Position numbers and translations under genes: made by a program | Notes under the pieces: generated by a model | Databases searched by the model: none | Seen by the model: only the letters and a program-made list of their open reading frames with translations | What the model was told of the DNA's origin: nothing | Shown here: piece after piece, positions 5,887 through 8,998 of the stretch | How positions within the stretch are numbered: the first letter of the stretch is position 1 | How the letters are laid out: each line of letters begins with the position of its first letter | From: Thermoplasmatales archaeon UBA447 | GTDB lineage: Archaea; Thermoplasmatota; Thermoplasmata; Thermoplasmatales; Thermoplasmataceae | Length of the DNA: 8,998 nucleotides | Direction: 5' to 3' | Assembly (NCBI GenBank): GCA_002503205.1 | Contig: DARE01000075.1 | Location: forward strand, 1-8,998

Positions 5887-6549
5887 TCATGAAATATAAT
5901 TCTCAGTCAATGTTATCACTATTGGAAGATCGAAATGTGCTCCCTGGTATGCGTTTCCTGAATGCCTGGAAAGGATCAGGTAGAACCAGACTGGAATTGT
6001 GCTTCCCGGACCTATGAACATGCTGTTCTCAACTGCAAAACCGTAAAATCCTCCAGCCTGGTTTGTCTGTTTCATAGTGGAATTAACCACTGAGAACACA
6101 TATCCTATGTTGTTGTAAACGCTTTCATTCTCCATAATCAGGCCAGCTCCACTGAAATTTCCAAGTGATACGCTTGAGATCATGCAGCCAAACCTGTTCG
6201 GGTTGTGCACGCATATCTCGAAAAGAACTGCATTTCCCGGAGCCAGGTTCGATATATTCAGGTAATTGTCCAGCACTCCTGAGTAGGATGTGGTTTCATT
6301 AACTATCTGCAATGGCGGGCAGAATTCTGTGAAGCCACAGCTGTTTCCAGGATATGAATGGCCCTGCACATTTATGGCTGTGTTGTCAGACCAGTAAGAT
6401 ACAAAGCATATACCTTCAGAAATGCCTATAAAATCTGCTGTTGCCGATACATTGGTGGTGGCAGCCCCCGAGAATCCGGAGTATGCAAGGGAACCTGAAA
6501 TAATGGAAAAAACCATAACGAAGCATACTGCCAGAACCCTGGTCTTCAC
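5887..6549 (-). CDS. Cys-containing TasA-like secreted protein (accessory or tip-subunit candidate)
   Basis: Third, more distant relative of the two subunit genes: basic start MKTR, hydrophobic core, SGSLAYSGFSG, TTNVSATADFIGISE (compare TTNVNATAGYIGWSE in the 2986 gene) and NISNLAPGN at residues 98-106. The mature part differs by having five Cys (48, 71, 77, 113, 122), while the other two have none. Two disulphides with one free or intermolecular Cys would be possible. It is 220 residues and ends in NYIS instead of TSDP. A tip, base or adaptor subunit is an inference from its divergence and its separate promoter. The start is GTG 6549; an overlapping ATG at 6551 reads straight into TGA. The gap to the next gene downstream is 74 bases. 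Confidence 0.7.
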   Translation of the reverse strand: MKTRVLAVCFVMVFSIISGSLAYSGFSGAATTNVSATADFIGISEGICFVSYWSDNTAINVQGHSYPGNSCGFTEFCPPLQIVNETTSYSGVLDNYLNISNLAPGNAVLFEICVHNPNRFGCMISSVSLGNFSGAGLIMENESVYNNIGYVFSVVNSTMKQTNQAGGFYGFAVENSMFIGPGSTIPVWFYLILSRHSGNAYQGAHFDLPIVITLTENYIS

Positions 6550-6568
6550 ATGTGTGTACCGTTCGTGC

Positions 6569-6615
6569 GGTTATTAATCCATATGAATGCGAAATATGTA
6601 TCAGAAGTATATACC
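6569..6615 (-). promoter_or_regulatory. Promoter region of the Cys-containing TasA-like gene
   Basis: Two TATA candidates are present on the minus strand: GGTATATACTT (6615-6605), giving a leader of about 30 bases, and ATTAATAA (6578-6571), centred 26 bases before GTG 6549, which would give a leaderless message. The absence of a ribosome binding site favours the second. Confidence 0.4.
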
Positions 6616-6625
6616 TTGGCAGTTA

Positions 6626-7249
6626 TCAGTTCTGGTCCGGTGATGCCACCGCTTCCTTAAATGGGGAATCTGTATAATCACTGGGGGAGTTTGCCATTAT
6701 ATCTGCCCTCCTGAAAACGTCAAGGCAGATGAACAGCGCTGAAACAGAGAATATAATGGTGGCCCCTATAATCAACTGGCTTATTTCCCCAATATTGATT
6801 GATCCTGGGATAAAATAATCTGTGAAAAGAACCGTATATTGTATCAGTGAAACTATTACACCGTACAGAAGTATGAATATAACCAGGATCCTGAGAAGAG
6901 TTTCAAGAATTCCGCTCTCATGATCCATCCTCCTCATCTCCTCTATCCTTGTGTAAAGGACAGATATCTCGGGGATGGCGCTGATTGATATCTGGTAAAT
7001 CTCATCCTCATCCAGCTTTCCGTTGCCCGAAAGTGACTGGAGTACCCGATCTGTTTCCCTGCTAGTCCTGCTGGTCCCAAAGAACAGAACTATGTCCCTG
7101 ATAAGATTAAGGGAGATCATATGGGCCTTTCTGTTTTTTCTGTCCCTTACCTTCTCTATGTAGGAGTCGGCCTCCTTTTTCAAAAAGAAATATATTACAA
7201 CTGAACTGAGGAGAACTGTAGTTGGGACAAAAATGAGTATATGGTTCAT
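6626..7249 (-). CDS. Three-span membrane protein of unknown function
   Basis: The 207-residue protein is not recognised. Hydrophobic spans are at about 3-23, 117-142 and 153-177. Between the first two lies a charged soluble stretch of about 90 residues (KKEADSYIEKVRDRKNRKAH onward) that looks helical and, by the positive charges after span 1, is probably cytoplasmic. The tail after span 3 is about 30 residues. Its ATG overlaps the stop of the winged-helix gene by four bases (ATGA), so the two are translationally coupled and probably work together; a membrane partner that controls the regulator, or an assembly platform, are both possible. Confidence 0.7.
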   Translation of the reverse strand: MNHILIFVPTTVLLSSVVIYFFLKKEADSYIEKVRDRKNRKAHMISLNLIRDIVLFFGTSRTSRETDRVLQSLSGNGKLDEDEIYQISISAIPEISVLYTRIEEMRRMDHESGILETLLRILVIFILLYGVIVSLIQYTVLFTDYFIPGSINIGEISQLIIGATIIFSVSALFICLDVFRRADIMANSPSDYTDSPFKEAVASPDQN

Positions 7250-7929
7250 TTTATTTCATAGAACCGCTTGATCATCTTCAGTGCATCCATCCCTTCACTG
7301 GTGATTTCGTAACTTGTTTTCATCTCCTGATCTTTTTTCATCTCCACATATTTTCTGGCAATCAGCTCATCAAGAACCTTTGTGGCACTTTTGTAATTGA
7401 GGTTGCATCTGTATATTATGCTGGTTATGCCCTGGTTGTCTCTGCTGAGAAGCTGCATTATATCTGCCATTATGGCTGTCCTGTCTCTCTTAAATTTTGA
7501 TGAAAATCCAGGGAAATTTTCCGCATTTGCCCTGAGAATGCGTTTTCCATCCAAGTGCCCTGAACCGTTGAGCCTGATGCTCTTTATTATTTTCACATCT
7601 GTCCTGGAGAGGTCAAGATTCATCTTCCACAGTTCACTGAATTCATTGCAGAGCACAAAAGCATGTGATGAGCCAAGATCCATTCTCATTACATGCAGGG
7701 TACCTATGGCCCTGAGCAAAGACTGGTAAGTGCAGTCTGATTCAAGCATTATAAGTTTGGTTCCAGCAAGGCTCTCTCCATAATGGGAAACAAGATGCTT
7801 TATGCCGCTTTTTCCTTGCAGCTCCCTGTTAGTAGTAATTTTCCACAGTCCGGAATCAAGGATAAGTTCTCCCTTTTCTATGTAAATGCCATCCATATCA
7901 GTTTCAAGTGGACTTTCCGATACCGTCAT
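7246..7929 (-). CDS. Winged-helix transcription regulator of the fibre locus
   Basis: Residues 147-227 form a winged helix of the archaeal HTH_45/SSO10a-like type: KRDRTAIMADIMQLLSR, then GITSIIYRCNLNYKSATKVL as helix and recognition helix, ELIARKYVEMKK leading into the wing, YEITSEGMDALKMI as the last helix. Residues 1-145 are a separate domain without recognised motif, with hydrophobic strands (GTKLIMLESD, HAFVLCNEF) that might be a ligand or protein-binding fold. The gene leads the minus-strand series and overlaps the membrane protein gene by four bases. Regulation of the fibre genes is inferred from position. ATG 7929 has no ribosome binding site; TATA at 7985-7992 fits a leader of about 35 bases. 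Confidence 0.75.
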   Translation of the reverse strand: MTVSESPLETDMDGIYIEKGELILDSGLWKITTNRELQGKSGIKHLVSHYGESLAGTKLIMLESDCTYQSLLRAIGTLHVMRMDLGSSHAFVLCNEFSELWKMNLDLSRTDVKIIKSIRLNGSGHLDGKRILRANAENFPGFSSKFKRDRTAIMADIMQLLSRDNQGITSIIYRCNLNYKSATKVLDELIARKYVEMKKDQEMKTSYEITSEGMDALKMIKRFYEIK

Positions 7930-7981
7930 TTTGTGGTCATGAAATAAAGAGGAGAAACTATAATAATCATTAGATGTAGCA

Positions 7982-7994
7982 TTGATATATATTG
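7982..7994 (-). promoter_or_regulatory. TATA element of the regulator gene
   Basis: CAATATATATCAA on the minus strand (core ATATATAT at 7985-7992) would start transcription near 7962, about 33 bases before ATG 7929. It is the best TATA match upstream of the gene. Confidence 0.45.
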
Positions 7995-8013
7995 TTAGTA
8001 CAATTGTCTGACC

Positions 8014-8047
8014 TTTGAATTATTTTCGATTATACATTTAATTCAAA
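8014..8047. repeat. 9-bp perfect inverted repeat upstream of the regulator promoter
   Basis: TTTGAATTA (8014-8022) and TAATTCAAA (8039-8047) are perfect inverted copies with a 16-base spacer. The pair lies 20 bases upstream of the regulator TATA, so a dimeric winged-helix protein bound here could activate or autoregulate. It is AT-rich, so chance is a real alternative. Confidence 0.4.
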
Positions 8048-8078
8048 CATGTGGCATAACATTCATCATTGCACATTC

Positions 8079-8093
8079 GGCTTATATAAAGCC
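8079..8093. promoter_or_regulatory. Symmetrical TATA-containing element
   Basis: GGCTT (8079-8083) and AAGCC (8089-8093) frame ATATA, so that TTATATAAA reads as a strong TATA box on either strand. On the plus strand it would start a transcript near 8115, giving rpe a 135-base leader; on the minus strand it would read toward the regulator with a long leader. Confidence 0.35.
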
Positions 8094-8170
8094 AGTTAAA
8101 ATCTAATAGAAAAATTATAGTTCGCATCTCAGGCAGTTTAATATTGTTAATCATAAAGTTTGAAGAATGG

Positions 8171-8178
8171 TATTTAAG
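8171..8178 (+). promoter_or_regulatory. TATA element of rpe
   Basis: TATTTAAG would place the transcription start near 8200, about 50 bases before ATG 8251. It is the nearest suitable match on the plus strand; TGTATAATAT at 8234-8243 is too close to the start codon. Confidence 0.35.
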
Positions 8179-8250
8179 TTTTATGAATAATGATGGCATT
8201 TCCCGAAAAACAGGAAAGCATATTTTTAGCACCCTGTATAATATGGAAGC

Positions 8251-8901
8251 ATGCTTGTTTCCCCTTCAGTTATATCGTGCAGACTGGAAAATCTTGCATC
8301 AGAGATATCCCACTGCGAAAAGGCCGGGGTATACTCATACCACCTGGATGTAATGGATGGATCGTTCGTGCCAAACCTGACAATGGGCCCTGATCTGATA
8401 AAGGCTGTCAGGAGGTGCACCTCAAGAAGGCTGGAGGCCCACCTTATGATCGAAAGGCCTGACATATATGCGGAGAAATTCCTGGATGCCGGATCCGATC
8501 TTCTCTTTATCCATGGGGAGGTACTGGCGAATTTTCAGAAGGTAATTGAAAAAATAAAAGAAAAGGGAAAGAAATTCGGGATTGCAATAAACCCTGAGAC
8601 CCCTGTTGAGAGAATGGAAAAATGGATCGCCCAATCCGATACAGTTCTCCTTATGTCAGTGCACCCTGGATTCTCAGGCCAGAGCTTCATAGGCAGCTCT
8701 GTTGAAAAAATAAGGGAGCTCAGAAAGCTTATTGACAGCAGGGGGTACAGCGCAAAGATAGAGGTTGACGGAGGAGTCAACGACAGGACTGCACAGTCAT
8801 GCGTGGACGCAGGTGCGGATATACTTGTGTCCGCATCCTACATATTTTCAGGGGATATCGAGGAGAGGATATCTTTCCTATCAGGGCTCATTCGATCCTG
8901 A
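8251..8901 (+). CDS. rpe: Ribulose-phosphate 3-epimerase
   Basis: Interconverts D-ribulose 5-phosphate and D-xylulose 5-phosphate in the cytoplasm, supplying the non-oxidative pentose phosphate reactions. The 216-residue length and the whole motif series fit the family: SPSVIS at the start (SPSILS in most), HLDVMDGSFVPNLTMGP at 31-47, EAHLMIERP at 62-70, MSVHPGFSGQSF at 135-146, EVDGGVN at 171-177 and ADILVSAS at 189-196. His31, Asp33, His64 and Asp173 are the metal ligands, with Asp33 and Asp173 as the acid/base pair; the phosphate-binding GG and SAS loops are present. ATG 8251 matches the usual N-terminus. The last 14 bases overlap the end of the convergent dehydrogenase gene. Confidence 0.95.
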   Translation: MLVSPSVISCRLENLASEISHCEKAGVYSYHLDVMDGSFVPNLTMGPDLIKAVRRCTSRRLEAHLMIERPDIYAEKFLDAGSDLLFIHGEVLANFQKVIEKIKEKGKKFGIAINPETPVERMEKWIAQSDTVLLMSVHPGFSGQSFIGSSVEKIRELRKLIDSRGYSAKIEVDGGVNDRTAQSCVDAGADILVSASYIFSGDIEERISFLSGLIRS

Positions 8902-8998
8902 GAAGAATCCTGCCATCCCTTACTTTCTCATATTCTGAAATTGCTTCCTTAAAGTTCCAGATATCCATTGTTTTGTGAACCCTTACCTTGAATCCCGC
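8888..8998 (-). CDS. C-terminal end of a zinc-type (MDR) alcohol dehydrogenase, cut by the window edge
   Basis: The minus strand is open from the window edge to TGA 8890-8888 and gives 36 residues: AGFKVRVHKTMDIWNFKEAI, then SEYEKVRDGRILLRIE. This matches the closing segment of medium-chain zinc alcohol dehydrogenases, where a strand (KVxVHK) and a helix (FKEAxxxYEKVRxG) end in a short strand (RILLxI). The substrate cannot be told from this part. The gene is convergent with rpe and shares its last bases with the end of rpe. Confidence 0.7.
   Translation of the reverse strand, partial: AGFKVRVHKTMDIWNFKEAISEYEKVRDGRILLRIE

Larger units (their letters stand above)
7930..8250. other. Divergent intergenic control region
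   Basis: These 320 bases separate the regulator (minus) from rpe (plus) and carry no convincing gene; a 64-codon minus frame at 8038-8232 has no gene-like composition. They hold the regulator TATA, a 9-bp inverted repeat, a symmetrical TATA-containing element and the rpe TATA, listed separately. Confidence 0.6.

Noticed and set aside
7010..7050. EF-hand-like SGNGKLDEDEIY in the three-span membrane protein
   Set aside because: The acidic ligands expected at loop positions 1 and 3 are Ser; only the second half of the loop resembles the motif.
7397..7729. 110-codon open frame on the plus strand
   Set aside because: Antisense shadow of the winged-helix regulator, no protein-like motif.
8038..8232. 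64-codon minus-strand frame in the intergenic region
   Set aside because: Composition follows the AT-rich DNA, no ribosome binding site, and it overlies the promoter elements of both flanking genes.
8144..8393. Two plus-strand frames of 67-69 codons running into rpe
   Set aside because: Their 3' halves are out-of-frame readings of the rpe start region.
1..8998. CRISPR array or intact insertion sequence
   Set aside because: No regularly spaced direct repeats and no intact transposase or terminal inverted repeats were seen.

Overview
The window looks like archaeal, most probably euryarchaeal, chromosome of the Thermoplasmatales kind. The lineage is an inference. It rests on TATA-type promoters placed so close to start codons that several transcripts would be leaderless or nearly so, a tRNA-Trp split by an intron that encodes a box C/D guide RNA, a Sec11-type (S26B) signal peptidase with a Ser/His dyad, and archaeal winged-helix and LigB-type proteins. 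No rRNA, CRISPR array, intact insertion sequence or replication origin was seen.

Left part (1-1461) is accessory debris around one RNA gene. It begins with the broken 3' part of a membrane-protein gene. This is followed directly by the broken C-terminal end of a tyrosine recombinase, in which the codon at the nucleophilic Tyr position now reads as a stop. Next comes tRNA-Trp(CCA) on the minus strand; its 66-nt intron carries boxes C, D', C' and D and two guides that address tRNA positions 34 and 39. About 620 bases without an intact gene follow, holding only a 52-codon charged remnant.

Middle part: a LigB/MEMO-like extradiol-dioxygenase family protein (1462-2238, +) runs convergently toward a long minus-strand locus (7929 to 2282). 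In transcription order this locus encodes a winged-helix regulator, a three-span membrane protein, a Cys-containing TasA-like secreted protein, a DUF5305-like membrane-anchored protein, a Sec11/SipW-type signal peptidase fused to a large membrane domain, and two tandem TasA-like secreted proteins without cysteine. The simplest reading is a self-contained surface-fibre (TasA/bundling-pilus-like) export and assembly locus with a dedicated peptidase and a regulator. The TasA-like proteins share an N-terminal hydrophobic signal followed by an aromatic-S-x-F-[TS]-G motif, and an internal NLAPGN motif like the NLKPGD of bacterial TasA/CalY proteins.

Right part: a 320-base intergenic region with TATA elements for both directions and a 9-bp inverted repeat separates the regulator from ribulose-phosphate 3-epimerase (rpe, 8251-8901, +). 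The 3' end of rpe overlaps by 14 bases the stop-proximal end of a convergent gene, probably a zinc-type alcohol dehydrogenase, which runs off the window edge.
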